Part shown: positions 11,990 through 24,519 of the stretch, piece after piece | How positions within the stretch are numbered: the stretch's first letter is position 1 | Layout of the letters: every line of letters begins with the position of its first letter | Notes under the pieces: generated by a model | Databases searched by the model: none | Told to the model about the DNA's origin: nothing | Seen by the model: the letters and a program-made list of their open reading frames with translations, nothing else | Position numbers and translations under genes: made by a program | Assembly: GCA_023213395.1 (NCBI GenBank) | Contig: CM041465.1 | Coordinates: 39,749,741-39,813,740, forward strand | DNA length: 64,000 nucleotides | Direction of reading: 5' to 3' | Source of the DNA: Cycas panzhihuaensis | Taxonomy: Eukaryota > Cycadophyta

Positions 11990-12612
11990 ATGATAACTCA
12001 TAACTCCTTGACTCGGGAGCAACTCGTCACATGACTGGCTTAGAAAAGATGTTAGAAGAGACCTATTCAATAAGCACTTAAATAGTTACATTTGATGATA
12101 ATATGACATATGATGTGATTAAAATTGGAAGGGCCCTAATAGTATTAAAATATTTCAACATTAGACACTATATCAATAATGTATTTCTTATTCTAAGTAT
12201 GAAAATGAACTTGCTTTCCATCAATCAAATGGACAAGAAGAACCTAGATGTCCTCTTTAGTTAGGGCATCTATACCATCATAGAACATACAACTAGAAAA
12301 CTTGTGGCCACAAGACATGAAGATAGTAGTTTATACAGGTTGGATGGTGTCCCTCTTGCCATTACTCAAACAAAGGAATCTTTCTCAATGACCCAAAGTG
12401 CTCAACTTGATACGAGGAATGATGTAATGGTTAAAGAATCCCCTTATCTCTAGGAATTGAGAGAATGCTTTCATTTAGAGGAAAAGACCACTTTAAACTA
12501 CTCTAATGACCAATTATGCCATCAATAGTTAGGTCACTTGAATATACAAAGCTTGAACTTAATGTCTAGGCTTAACATGGTACATGGTTTACCCAAAATC
12601 AAGAGATACAAT
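11990..12612 (+). pseudogene. Copia-2 pol part 1: protease and pre-integrase start
   Basis: The aspartic protease active site LLDSGATRHMTG is intact at about 12003-12038. The frame continues through LLSINQMDKKNL and RLDGVPLA to the pre-integrase motif CHQ-stop-LGHLN-x-QSLNLMSRLNMVHGLPKIKRYN. It is cut at 12612 by Gypsy-2 and resumes at 19712. Confidence 0.88.
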
Positions 12613-13733
12613 TGATCTGAATCTTGAATGGGAAAGTGAAGACTTTAACCAATTGAAACAAATCCAGAACAATTTACATTATTATTACATAGAATTAAAA
12701 ATATTTAGAATTTTCTTACAAACTCCTTTTGTTTGTGCTCTATTGAGCATGCAAGGGATTGCTACAATGTTTTGGGAGAGAGAAATTGAGAGCTGGGCAC
12801 TCCTTGAGCTGCTACTCGTTCACTGGAACCTCCATCTCGAAGTCTGCAAAATGTTTTTGGTCATTTATTACCAAAAATCCCTTTTTGGTGAAGAAAAATC
12901 GGTTTGTCTCTTTCTAGGACTGTTGCTACTACTGTCTTCTCTACTCGGCTACAACTACGATTTTCTGGGCTCCTTCATAATCCCCGCAATAGGTTTATTC
13001 CGCTGCATTTCTGTCTTCTTCTCTCCCAATGTAGATTTTCACACTTTGGAGCACTTCTCTTTCCAGAAAAGTGATTTTCTTGAAGCTTTCCTCGAATCTT
13101 GCTTAGTACTGCATCTAGGGTTGTGGCGTCCTCCTTTTCCTATCAAAAATCTCTATCGAGATCCCCTGAGTTTCTTTCTAGAATTTCACTTAAAAGCATT
13201 TTCATTTGCAAGAGTTATTTCCATTTTTCCATTTTCTAACGGATTCCAAAACGGCTTGTGAAATCTTAGAAAAATCCTTTTAATTTAGGGTTTTTCCTCT
13301 TTAAATGTGTAGAGGACACGTGTGCATACTCTCTCCTCAAATTTCGTGTGAAACAGATCCTATTTATGCCGCCAAAATCATTTCCATTTTTGTTATTTTT
13401 CTATTTTTTGACTTTTAAGTAGTAGTTGTTGTAGTTGTAAGTAGCTTGTAGTAGTTCCGCACCTGCAGAGTGATTGTTGCGATTGTAGTAGCATTACTCG
13501 ATTATCATAGCTTGTAGCACTCACAGTAGCACCTGTGTAGCACCTTGGTAGCAGTCGTAGCACCTTGGTAGCACTCATAGAAATACATTTTTAACATTTT
13601 TTAAGCCTTTTAAAGGCATATTTCTACTAAATGAAGACCATTAAGCCTTTTTAAGGTAATTTTCTACTACATAAAGACTATTTACATGAAAAATAAAATA
13701 TTTAAGAGTATTTAAAGATCCAAAAATGGATCA
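12613..13733 (-). repeat. Gypsy-2 3' LTR (1121 bp)
   Basis: It begins TGATCTGA and ends GGATCA on the plus strand, forming a short terminal inverted repeat. It matches 18473-19706. It has one copy of the segment that is doubled in the other LTR. The plus-strand open frame at 12584-13261 lies inside it and is chance. Confidence 0.95.
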
Positions 13734-13755
13734 GAACTCCCCTTTTTTAGGAGTT
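13734..13755 (-). other. Gypsy-2 polypurine tract
   Basis: On the minus strand CCTAAAAAAGGGGAGTTC runs up to the LTR end, as expected for the plus-strand primer. Confidence 0.8.
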
Positions 13756-13872
13756 CATGGTCTCATGAACTTTATAGTTGTAGATGAGGGAATTTGATTT
13801 TCCCTATCTCCTTATTGTACCATTTTGCTTTGTTAGGTACTTATCATTTCTCTACAATTTTGAAGGACTCGA

Positions 13873-15110
13873 TTATGCCTCTTCAAGTCTTGGTCTGTTT
13901 CCTTTGAAGAATGTAATTATTTTGCATGGTTCCTCTTTCTCTATCCACAATTCTTCTAGATTTGGTAAGAGTGGAACTCCGTCTTCATCTTCATCCAACA
14001 TGGATGGCTCGAACATCTTCAGATTCTCAACATTCACTATGGAATACATTTTCATGAATTCTAGAAGTTTAAGCTAAAAAGAATTTTTCCCAATTTCTTC
14101 AAGATTGTAAAAGGACCATATCGTAAAGGCTTTAGTTTTTTGCCTTTACCTTATAATCTTTTCTTACTAAGGTGTAACCAAACTCTATCTCCTTCCTTAA
14201 AGGAATGGTTGGTTCTATGTGCATCATGATGCCGTTGCTTGTATCTCTGTTGAGATTTTTGAAGCTTCTCTTCAATCTGTTGATGGATTTTTCTGATTCT
14301 TTCCAAGAATCTTTGTGCCTTTTCATTTCCTTCTTCCTCATTTCCATTTCCTGTAGAAATTTGAGTAGAGAATTCTAAATTGAAAGGACTTGCAGGTAGA
14401 AATCCTAAACATATCTCAAATGGTGATTTCTGGGTTGAGCTATGGATAGCTCTGTTGAATGCAAATTGTAAGTGTAGGAGACTTTCATCCCAAGTCTTAG
14501 GATGCTTGGCATTTTATCATCGTAACTGCTGTACCAATGTCCTGTTGACAACTTCAGTCTGCCCGTTTGTTTGAGGATGAAAAGTTGTGGTCATCTTTAG
14601 CTTCGTATCCATCATTCCCCAAAGTGTTTGCCAAAAATGACTCAGAAATCTACTGTCTCGATCAGAAATGATTGAGTTGGGAAGTCCAAAATACTTCCAA
14701 ACATGCTAGAAAAATAATCTAGCTATGTCTTCTCCTGTATATATTTTCCTATAAGGAATCAACATCACCATTTTACTGAACTGATCAACAACTACAAATA
14801 AATAATCCATACCATTTTTGGTTTGTGGTAGTCCTCCCAAGAAATCCATGGAGATACTTTCCCACGGTCGTGATGGAATAGGAAGTGGAATGTACAAGCC
14901 AAACTTCCTATTGGCCAGCTTTGATGCGCTATATAATTTACACCCTCGTACTGCTGCTATAGTCACATCTTGCTACATGTTTGGCCAATACATATATTGC
15001 TACAAGCTTAGCAATGTCTTACCCACTCCAAAGTGTCCTGTAACTCGAGAGGTGTGACCTTCTCTTATCCACTTCATTCGATCTGCATGCTTTGGAATGC
15101 AAAGTTTGTC
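13873..15110 (-). pseudogene. Gypsy-2 integrase and pol C-terminus
   Basis: The integrase inserts element cDNA. The core reads SMDFLGGLPQT (first Asp, about 14850), then [11 protein letters not shown] (second Asp, about 14650) and [12 protein letters not shown] (Glu, about 14560). A basic linker and KPLRYGPFTIL (GPY/F-type motif) follow at about 14115. The tail at 13873-14055 is acidic (MLDEDEDGVPLLPNLEELW), typical of pol C-termini in this gypsy group. Stops interrupt it, for example at 14706. Confidence 0.9.
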
Positions 15111-16700
15111 TTACTTGCAAAGAAGTCCATCTCTCAGCTGGAAATCAGCAACTACTTTTCCTTGCTGTAGCTGCTCAAAGATAGGCTTGAATGCCTTGTC
15201 TTTCAAATATAAACCAATATATTCATCATGGCAGAAAGGTTGAAATAGCATAGCTACTAACAAATTAGAATTACCTTGCTGTCGAGGAGGTATGGACAGT
15301 AAGTCTGCAATCTTATTTGACGTTCCTTTCTTGTATTTAACCACGATGTGAAACTACTACAAATAGGACATCCACTTCATGTGCCTAGCCTGCAACTTGA
15401 CCGAGTCTCGCAAAATTGCAAAGGCTTATGGTCGGTGTGGATGACCACTTCTTTTCCCAACAAATGTGGTCTCCAATGCTTCACTGCTTGGTGCAATGCA
15501 TAGAGCTCCTTATCGTAAGTTGGGTAGTTTATGACAGCTCCATTGAATGTCTCTGAATGGTATGCTATTAGTTTTCCTTCTTGCTTCAATACTACTCCCA
15601 AGGCATAGCCTGAAGCATCAGTCTTCAATTCAAATGGCTTCTACAGTGAGGGTAAAGCTAACACTGGTGCCTCACAGATTTTCTACTTCAAAAGCTTGAA
15701 AGCTTTTTCTTGTTCATTCTCCCAATGAAACTTTGCATGTCCTCCCATTAATGCATGAAGAGGTGCTACAATTTGAGAGAATCTGAAAATAAATTTTCTT
15801 AAATATTGACATGCACCAATGAAATTTCTTACCTCTGTGGTTGTCTTGGGTGTGGCCCAATTGAGAATGACTTTAATCTTTGTTGGGTCAATCTTCAATT
15901 CTCCTCCTCCAACCACGAAACCTAAGAAGACGAGAGATTATTTTCCAAACTCGCACTTCTTTAGATTGAGTTTCAACTGTTGTTCTTGGAGAATTTTGAG
16001 CACTTGCTTGACATGTTGGAGGTGCTCCTCCTATGTATGGCTAAAAATTAGAATATCATCTAGATAAATAAGTACAAAGTCATCAATGAAGGGTCTTAAT
16101 ACCACATTCATCAACCTCATGAAGGTGGCAGGTGCATTGCATGCACTCAAACCAAGCATCACTAACCATTCAAACAATCCTAGCTTCGATTTGAAGGCTG
16201 TCTTCCAAGTATCCTCCTCTCAGATTCGAACCTAATGGTAGCCTGATTTTAGGTCCATTTTGCTAAAATATCTTGCCGACTGCAGCTCGTCCAACAAGTC
16301 ATCTATCCATGGTAAGAGATGTCGATTCTTTATGGTGATCTTATTCAAAGCCCGGTAGTTAATGCACATTCTCCATCCTCCATCTTTCTTTGGCACCAAA
16401 ACAATAAGTGATCCACATACGAAACAACTCAGCTTGATCACTCCTTGTTCCAAGAGTTCTTGAATCTGTCTCTTAATCTCTTCATTCTCTAAAACTGAGT
16501 TTTGGTAGAGACTAAGATTCGGCAAAGGTGAATCAACAACCAACTGGATTTCATGTTCAATTGCCCTTTTAGCGGGTAGCCCTTTCGGATCTTGGAATAC
16601 GTCACTATACTTATTCCTTAGGCCTTTAATTTGTTGCACTTGCTTCCTATCCAGTGCCTATATTGAGGACTCTGCTTGCTGGTTTTCTTCCACCTTTGGC
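15111..16700 (-). pseudogene. Gypsy-2 reverse transcriptase and RNase H
   Basis: RT begins near 16639 (IKGLRNKYSDVFQDPKGLP). It carries LVPKKDGGWRMCINYRALN and SKMDLKSGYH (about 16240), and the catalytic IYLDDILIF at about 16042-16070. The thumb/connection region (VRNFIGACQYLRKFI) and RNase H follow at 15916-15377, with LKTDASGYALGVVL and HTDHKPLQF. A spacer runs to 15111. The catalytic Asp pairs survive, but stops at several points disable the copy. Confidence 0.93.
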
Positions 16701-16749
16701 TTTATCATCAGCATCACAAACTTCCTACAAGCATTAATTAATCTCTTTG

Positions 16750-17110
16750 CTTGTTGGGAAGATATGAGAGAAATCTTCTTCTATGGATTTGATGCATTGA
16801 TCAGATATGATCTCTCATCCTTGATGAGTCGAATCTTTCTCAGCCTCCTATGATGAACTCCATCTCTATCATAAAGATACAGGCTGCCAAACATAACTTG
16901 ATAAACATCCAAAGGGACTACTTTACATTCAACTTCATCAATGAACTTTTCAGAAATTGCAAATTTAAACTTACATTGGTGAGTAACCTGCAACTCTGAA
17001 TCTTTTTGCAATCATCAAAGAGGATATGGTTTTGGATGTACATGCATTTTTAATCCCAGTTTCTTTACCAATGCTTCTGAGATTAAATTCTTTTGGCTTC
17101 CTCCATCAAA
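16750..17110 (-). pseudogene. Gypsy-2 protease region
   Basis: Between gag and RT, the minus strand reads a retropepsin-like segment (ISEALVKKLGLK near 17060, then KFAISEKFIDEVECKVVPLDVYQVMFGS). Its expected D-S/T-G active site is decayed in the sequence just upstream (about 17110). Confidence 0.65.
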
Positions 17111-17137
17111 GATGGCATCAACCATACTTTGCTTTAC

Positions 17138-18396
17138 TTAGATTCTTACCATGAAGAGCTCTTCTCTAATCTCTGGATCAACTTGCTGATGGTTATTTCT
17201 AGGCTCTGCATTAGCCATGAGCATCAATTTCTCATTAGCTTCTTCAGTGCCATAAACATTTTCATCACCTACAGAGTTAAGTAAAGTTTTACCTTCAGTT
17301 TTAACTTCACCTTTCCCCTTGTTCTTGGGTCGTTTCTTTGGGTGTAGGAACCAACAATCTTCTACGCTGTGACCCGCTCGCTTGCAATGAGTACAAGTGA
17401 TTTTGATTTGGGTGGTATTGGCTTGTTTCATCTTGCCAAAACCCCTAATGGATTGTTGTCCAACTTTACCTGGAAACTTCATTCCTCAGGCAGGTTTGTT
17501 ACTACCTTCTGGAGGTGCAAACCTTTTCCTTTTGGCAAAAACCTTCTTATTCCACTTTTTTATGGCAATCGCTTTCTTGTTGGCTTCATCAAGCGATTTA
17601 ACTTCAAACAGTTGAAGTTCTTACAGAATATGCTGGTGCAGTCCTCCAATATATTTCAGCATCATGTCTTTACCCAGTAAAGAGATGCCTAACACAACAA
17701 CTTGCTTTTGAAATTCTGTTGTATAATCTTAGACATTTTGGCCTTTTTCCTGTAATATTACCATTTAATCCTCTATTGCTCTTCATATCCAATAGGATAG
17801 AATTGCTTCTTTATGAGGATTTTAAATTGCTGCCAGGTAATTTAATTTACATTATGGGATTTAAGGTATGTATTCTACCAAATTAATGCATGTTTAGATC
17901 ATTTTAACCTAGCAAAAGTAATTTTCTACTGATTTTTATACCCATAAATAGAAAAATAAGTTTCTAGTTGGTCCAACCAACCATCTAATTTTTCGGTATC
18001 CAACATTCCATCATAGATGGGCAATTCAAGTTTTGCCTCTACCTTGAATGGATGTGTGAATACTGCTGGATTATCATCTTCTTCATCTTCTTGTTGATCT
18101 TCAACCAGTTCTTCATTGGTTTCCTCTTTCACCAGTTCATCTTCTTCCTTCTTTACGCCTTTGGCTGTTGAAGAAGAAGTTGCAACTAGTTGCGCCATAA
18201 GTTAAGTTAATCTATTGAGGTTTTGCTCCATCTTCATGAACCTTTCCTCCATCTTCTGCTCTAGATCAGCCATCTTCCTTCGCTGTCTTCTTTCCTTTTG
18301 AAGAGATTCGGTTAATGGTTCACCTATTAATAGATATTGATATCTAGCTTTCATAAAAACTTCCACAATGAAAGTAAGAGGGTTTTTTTTTTCCAT
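17138..18396 (-). pseudogene. Gypsy-2 gag with zinc knuckle
   Basis: The N-terminal piece 18202-18396 and the acidic piece 17926-18198 (EEDELVKEETNEE, then VEAKLELPIYDG-x-LDTEKLDGWLDQLETYF) match plant gypsy gag. A run with stops follows. The intact CCHC knuckle CTHCKRAGHSVEDC at about 17350-17395 lies in the open piece 17138-17482. The knuckle binds genomic RNA during packaging. Confidence 0.88.
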
Positions 18397-18450
18397 TTCT
18401 TTTTTTTCTTTTTTCTTTAAAATCCCTAAGTTCCCAAGGGTTTCAAAAAA

Positions 18451-18472
18451 ACTAGCTCTGATACCAAAATAT
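18451..18472 (-). other. Gypsy-2 primer binding site
   Basis: Read on the minus strand, TTTTGGTATCAGAGCTAGT follows the LTR end by a few bases. TGGTATCAGAGC is the full plant initiator-Met-tRNA complement. Confidence 0.9.
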
Positions 18473-19706
18473 TGATCTGAATCTTGAATGGAAAGTGAAG
18501 ACTTTAACCAATTGAAACAAAATCCAGAACAATTTATATTATTATTACATAGAATTGAAAATATTTAGAATTTTCTTACAAACTCCTTTTGTTTGTGCTC
18601 TATTGAGCATGCAAGGGACTGCTACAGCATTTTGGGAGAGAGAAATTGAGAGCTGGGCGCTTCTTGAGCTGCTACTCGTTCACTGGAACCTCTTTCTCGA
18701 AGTCTGCAAAACGTTTTTGGTCATTTATTACCAAAAACCCCTTTTTGGTGAAGAAAAATTGGATAGTGTCTCTTTCTGGGACTACTGCGCTACTGCTGTC
18801 TTCTCCACTCGGCTATAACTACGATCTTCTGGGCTCCTTCTGATCCCCGCAATAGGTTTATTCTGCTGTGTTTCCGTCTTCTTCTCTCCCAATGCAAATT
18901 TTCACACTTTGGAGCCGTTCTCTTTCTGGAAAAGCGATTTTCTCGAAGCTTTCCTTGAATCTTGCTCCATACTGCGTCTAGGGCTACGGCGTCCTCCCTT
19001 TTTTGTCAAAAATCTCTGTCGAGATCTCCCAAGTTTCTCTCTAGAATTTCGCTTAAAAGCGTTTTTATTTGCAAGAGTTATTTATGTTTTCTAACGGATT
19101 CTAAAACGGCTTGTGAAATCTTGGAAAAATCCTTTTAATTTAGAGTTTTTCCTCTTTAAATGTGTAGAGGACACATATGCGTACTCTCTCCTCAAATTTG
19201 GTGTGAAATAGATCTCATTTGCGCTACCAAAATCATTTCCATTTTTGTTATTTTTCCGTTTTTTAACTTTTAAGTAGCAGTTGTAGCAGTTTTTCCTCTT
19301 TAAATGTGTAGAGGACACACATACGTACTCTCTCCTCAAATTTGGTGTGAAATAGATCTCATTTGCGCTACCAAAATCATTTCCATTTTTGTTATTTTTC
19401 TGTTTTTTAACTTTTAAGTAGTAGCGATTGTAGCGATTCTGGCAGAGTAGCCAAGGCTTGCGATGTGCTTGCCTCGATTTAGCAGTTGTAGCACCTACAT
19501 AGCACCTGTGTAGCACCATGGTAGCAATTGTAGCACCTTGGTAGCACTCGTAGAAATATATTTTAAACATTTTTTAAGCCTTTTAAAGGCATATTTCTAC
19601 TAAATGAAGACCATTAAGCCTTTTTAAGGCAATTTTCTACTACATAAAGACCATTTACATGAAAAACAAAATATTTAAGAGTATTTAAAGATCTGAAAAC
19701 GGATCA
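18473..19706 (-). repeat. Gypsy-2 5' LTR (1234 bp)
   Basis: It matches 12613-13733 and is longer mainly because of a 144-bp tandem duplication at 19145-19432. It begins TGATCTGA, ends GGATCA, and is followed by the target duplication ACAAT. Confidence 0.95.
19145..19432. repeat. 144-bp tandem duplication in one Gypsy-2 LTR
   Basis: GTTTTTCCTCTTTAAATGTG starts at 19145 and again at 19289. The two copies are nearly identical, while the other LTR (12613-13733) has a single copy. The duplication therefore arose in this LTR after insertion. Confidence 0.92.
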
Positions 19707-19779
19707 ACAATAGCATCTATGAGGCATGCTTAAAGGGAAAACAACAGAGAGAAAAATTTTCAACCAAGATTGCGTGGAG
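19707..19779 (+). pseudogene. Copia-2 pol middle fragment between two insertions
   Basis: This 73-bp island of Copia-2 lies between Gypsy-2 and Copia-3. It reads SIYEACLKGKQQREKFSTK in frame with 12612 on one side and 42999 on the other. This is the Cys-containing end of the pre-integrase domain. It includes one copy each of the ACAAT and TGGAG target duplications. Confidence 0.93.
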
Positions 19780-20324
19780 TGTTGAGAAGGACAAAGGATT
19801 AGAATGTGTAAGACTAATAAAATCTAAGATCATGAAGATAGTTCACTCCAATTCTAGAAAGCATAAGAGCAAAACTAAAAGATAAGTAAGACCAAGATCA
19901 AAGAAGCAAGATGATACCAAGGTATGAGGAAAAGGAATTAGTCTTACTCCAAAGAATACCAATTGATTAGAAAACTGATAGCATAACATTACACTCCAAC
20001 TCTACATGTGAGACATGAGTAAAGATCTTAATATATAGAGAAATTGAGGTTACCTAATAGCATTAGATGTTTGATAAGTGGTAAACATCCAAGCTATATG
20101 CAATGTATGTCTTGCATATCATGCATGAAGGATATCTATCCTTTTGGTCTCTCAAGTGAGCAAAGATGCATGGGGGTCTATTTGACCCTTTAGTTGCAAT
20201 GTTATGTCACTAGGAGGAAGTGGGTGTGCACTTTATCACTTAAGTGATAAGTCACCCTATAAAGTACAAAATAATGAATGAAAGAATAAAGTACATACTT
20301 AACATGTAAACATAAAGTTTAACA
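19780..20324 (-). repeat. Copia-3 3' LTR (545 bp)
   Basis: It begins TGTTGAGAAGG and ends TTTAACA on the plus strand. It matches 42439-42993 with scattered substitutions and small indels. Confidence 0.94.
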
Positions 20325-20336
20325 ACCCCCCTTACT
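20325..20336 (-). other. Copia-3 polypurine tract
   Basis: On the minus strand TAAGGGGGGT touches the LTR, which fits a plus-strand primer. Confidence 0.85.
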
Positions 20337-20339
20337 ATT

Positions 20340-23300
20340 TATAGTGTTAAGTCAGACTCCAAGACCATCTCTAAATTTTACAAATTTTTCTCTACTACGA
20401 GGATTAGTAAAGATATTTACTGTATGCTCCTCTATAGGTCTGTACTAGAGGTTAATCTCACCATTCTACACATGTTCTCTAATAAAGTGATGATGAACCT
20501 CGATGTGTTTGGTCCGTGCATGAAAGATTAGATTCTTAGCCAACTTGAGTATATTCTAATTATCATAATATATCCTAGTGGGGTGGTTTTACCCAAGTTT
20601 AAGCTCCCCAAGAATCTGTCATAGTCAGATAGCCTCACAAGATGCCGTGATAGTAGTTTTGTACTCTACTTTAATGGAGGATAAGGTAACATTGGATTGC
20701 GTCTTGCAACTTCATGAAACAACTCTTAAATCAAGGGTAAAGTAGTAACCCAAGGTGGATCTCTGACTATCTTGACAACCTGCCCAATCAGAATCTGAGA
20801 ACCCTTTCAAGATGAAGTCCTCGTTATATGCATATTGAAAGCCATGTTGCAAAGTTCCTTTGATGTATTTAAGTATGTGTTTTGCTGCATATCAATGTTT
20901 CTGATTGGGTTGAGACATGTATCTAGAATAAATCTCAACTGTAAATGAAATGTTTGATTAAGTGTTTATGAGATAAATGAGGCTACTAATCAACTGTTGG
21001 TAAAGAGTGGGATCTGCAGGTTCATCTTCCTCATTAAGAGTAAGTTTTGTTCCATTCTCCATAGGTGTTGGTGCTATTTTATAGTCATGTATCTTGAACT
21101 ACTACAAAATATCCCAAAAATATTTTGCCTGGGATATAAAGATAGATCCAGGTTGTTGTCATACCTCAAAGCCTAGAAAATAATGTAGTAGTTCAAGATC
21201 TATTATCTCGAAAGTTCTCTTCAAATCATCTTGGAGAATATATATTATCTTAGTATCATTACCAATAATCACCAAGTCATCAATATATAAGACAATAAAA
21301 ATAGCATGGTCTTTTTCAACTTTGATGTACAAGTTAGGGTTTGGTGTGGATTAATAAAAACTATGTCTCAAAAAATAATTATTAATTTTGGAGTACCATG
21401 CCTGAGGAGTTTCTTTCAAGCCATATAAGGCCTTTTTCAGGTGACAAACTAAGTGCTCCTTGCCTTGTACTTTATAACTAGGATGTTGTTTCAAGTATAC
21501 CTCCTCTTGAAGATTGCCATTGAAAAATGTGCTCTTCACATCCATCTAATATGCTTGTCATTTGCATTGAGCAGCTAAGACCAAGATGAGTTTGATGGTG
21601 TTCATATTGGAAACAGGTGCAAAAGTCTCCTCATAGTTAATGCCTTTTTTTTATTTGAACCATTTTGTAACAAGTTGCGCCTTTTGGCGCTTGAGTGTAC
21701 CATCAGAATGAAATTTGGTCTTGTAGGCCCATTTACAACTGATTGCCTGTTTATACTTAGGCAATTCCACCAAATTCCATGTTTCATTCTCTTCAATAGA
21801 ATGGATTTCTTCATCCATAGCAACTTTCCAATTGTTATTTTGAGATGCCTCCTCAAAGGTGGAAGACTCATCAACATAAAGTGTATTAGCCATGAGTGCA
21901 TAATTGGTTTATCGCCTATATTTTGATGGACGTTTTTCCTTTAATAATCTGGTTGTCTTAAACAGTTTGTGTAAACCATTTTGGCAAATGTTTAACTAAT
22001 GTGACTTGAACCTCAATGTCTTCTGGTTTGAGTGATGGATCAAAAGAAGATGTACTAGGATCAAGTGGAGTAGTATCTGATGATGTAGACAATATAGCTA
22101 GTGCAGATGATGTATATGATGTGGAAGATTGAGAGGGAATGAAAAACTCAACAATCTTTTTACCTTTATCAAGAGGAGGTTGGATGGATGTAAATTTCAA
22201 CTCCTTATGCTTTTCTTCAATAAAAATTACATCTCTTGAGAGATACATTTTCTTCCCAATATGATCATACAAATTGTAAGTTTTACTATGAGTGGCATAG
22301 CCCACAAAGATGCATTTTAGACTGTTTTTTAAACTTAGTTTTTTGCTAATTAGAGATGTGCATATATGCAGTGCACCCAAATGTCTTTAAGTGATTGACA
22401 GTAGGCTTTTTACCAGACCAAGCTTATTCTGGTGTGATGTTAGTGACTGTTAAAGTAGGATTCTAATTTACCATATAAGCTATTGTGTGGAATGCTTTTG
22501 CCCAATATGATTGTGTGAGACCTTTTGTATACATCATAGCTTTGGCTTTGTTTGTCAAAGTTCTATTCATATGTTTAGAGACTCCATTTTTTTGAGAAGT
22601 ATAAGGAATAGTGAGTTGTCTCTGAATGCCATTATCCTTGCCAAATTAGGTGAATTCTTTTGAAGTGAATTCACCTCCATTATCTAACCTTAGAATTTTG
22701 ATTGTATAGCTAGATTTATTCTTTACTTCAAGCTTGAATTCCTTGAATTATAGAATGCTTCAGACTTTTGTTTGAAGAAGTAATCCCAAAATTTATGAGA
22801 GAAATTATCTATGAAAGACATGTAGTACAATGTTCTTCTAAAAGATGTTGTGGACATAGGTCCACATAAATCAGAATATATCAGTTGTAAAGGATATGAT
22901 GCACGCCATGCTTTACCTTTAGGAAATGGTAATCTATGTTGTGTTCTCATTATACAAGCATCACAAAGATATTTTGAACCATATAACTTTGGAAGTCCAT
23001 GCACCATATTCATGTTTATCATTAACTTGATATTGTTTAAACTCAAGTGGCCTAAATGTTGATGCCAAAGTTATGTCTTTGTTGATAATTGCATGATGGA
23101 GTAAGTAGAATCAGAAGTCATATTATTTGCATCCAATTTATGAAGGCCATAATCTTCATGACCAATGTTTACAACCTGATCATGCTTGTCACTGATGACA
23201 CATTTTTTATTTTTAAATAAAATGCTCATCTATTACTTGTCTAATTAGCTAAAAAATAGTAAACTCTTCTCCATGGAAGGAATGTAATATGCATCACTAT

Positions 23301-23480
23301 TAGGAAATGTTGAAGAAGAATTTGAAGAAGAATGAAATGAGGCAACTTTGTCTATACCAGAAATCTTCACTGATTCATTGTTGCTAAAAGTTACTGATTT
23401 ACCATTTCTTTCTTTGATGTCATAAAGAAGTTTTTCACTTTTAGTCATGTGATGTGATGCCGCTGAGTCAATCATCCAAG
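20340..23480 (-). pseudogene. Copia-3 pol: protease, integrase, RT, RNase H
   Basis: Protease starts at about 23475 with MIDSAASHHMT (D-S-A active site). A pre-integrase segment reads NMVHGLPKLYGSKYLCDAC near 23000. The integrase carries IYSDLCGPM and IDNFSHKFW (about 22860) and a later KCIFVGYATHSK motif. RT at 21901-20900 has AMDEEIHSIEENETW, CKWAYKTKF, MDVKSTFFNG and LKKALYGLKE, and retains YIDD at about 21276. RNase H follows to 20340. Moderate decay; several stops. Confidence 0.92.
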
Positions 23481-23499
23481 TTTGATCAACATCTAAAGT

Positions 23500-24519
23500 G
23501 TGATAAGCACAAAGTAGCTTATCATCTTTTACAAATTGATTTGTGTGGTGTTGATTGCCACCTCTGAAACCCCCCTTTCCTCTTTAACCTCCTTGATTTG
23601 TACCTCAATTTGGTTAAGTGGGATAGTGTTGTTATTGTTGTTGAAATCATTATTACTACTGAAATTATTGACAAGGCTATTGTTGCCTCTAATATGGCTA
23701 TTGTTGATATGTATGCTAAATGTTGGCTTTCTTCTTTTGACAATCAGGAGCTATGTGGCCAACTTTACCACAGTAATGACAAATGATATTATCTTTTGAG
23801 GTGTTAATATTCATATTCCTAAACAGTTTTATAAGTGAAGGTTTGGGAGTTTGCTTAGCCTTCAACTTAGTCATGTAAGCTCCTGAAGTAGATGCATCAT
23901 CATCATTTTCTTTAGCATAAATTTATTCTTCTTAAAGTAATAAACTCTCTAGTTGATTGAAGGGATATGCCAGAAAGAGAGCCATTTCATGTAACAGATG
24001 AGATAAAGCCATTGAAATGTTTATGCAAAGCTCGAATGGTGGTAGTTACAAGTTCATCCTTATAAGAGGGTTTGCCTAAAGTATTCAATTCATTACAAAT
24101 TTTTTAATAGAAGCAAGAAATACTGACATAGGCTTTACATATTTTATAGAATAAAGTTTTGCTTTCACCAACAATATACGGGCTTCATCTTGCCTTTCAT
24201 ACAAAGAGGACAAAATGTCCCAAGCTTTCTTAGATGTTTCAGCATTTGAAATATTTTTATAAACATTCACATCAATAACCATATGTAAAAATGCCAAAGC
24301 TATTTCATCATTGGTTTTTCAAGTGGCAACATAATCAGCATCAAGATCAACAACAATACCATCAATCTCTATAGGTCCAGGTAAAGGAATTCTGCAAGAA
24401 ATATAGCCCCAATGTTCATTCATCTTTAAGAGGTTTTGTGTTTGTCTCTTCTAATCTTGATAATTCTCTTAATCCATCAACTTGATTGTGTATGCAATAA
24501 GCATATTTAAAGTAGTCAT
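23500..24519 (-). pseudogene. Copia-3 gag with intact zinc knuckle
   Basis: The start is the minus-strand ATG at 24517-24519 (MTTLNMLIAYTIKLMD). The core at 24085-24297 reads NISNAETSKKAWDILSSLYE. The knuckle CHYCGKVGHIAPDC at about 23745-23790 is a perfect CX2CX4HX4C. Stops lie early in the frame at two former coding positions, so the protein is not made in full. Confidence 0.9.

Larger units (their letters stand above)
12613..19706 (-). mobile_element. Gypsy-2, Ty3/gypsy element inserted in Copia-2
   Basis: Minus-strand element with LTRs at both ends and a perfect target duplication ACAAT (12608-12612 and 19707-19711). On the minus strand the order is LTR, primer site, gag, protease, RT, RNase H, integrase, polypurine tract, LTR. 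RT-RNase H before integrase defines Ty3/gypsy. The integrase ends in a GPF-type motif; I see no clear chromodomain. Stops and frameshifts are present but domains are easily read. Confidence 0.95.

Noticed and set aside
12584-13261. Open frame of 225 codons on the plus strand
   Set aside because: It lies almost wholly in the Gypsy-2 LTR, on the opposite strand from the element. The matching LTR at 18473-19706 has the frame broken into short pieces, and no domain is visible.
19091-19570. Minus-strand open frame of 159 codons with internal repeats
   Set aside because: It reads through the 144-bp tandem duplication in the Gypsy-2 LTR. The repeats in the peptide come from that duplication and no gene is implied.
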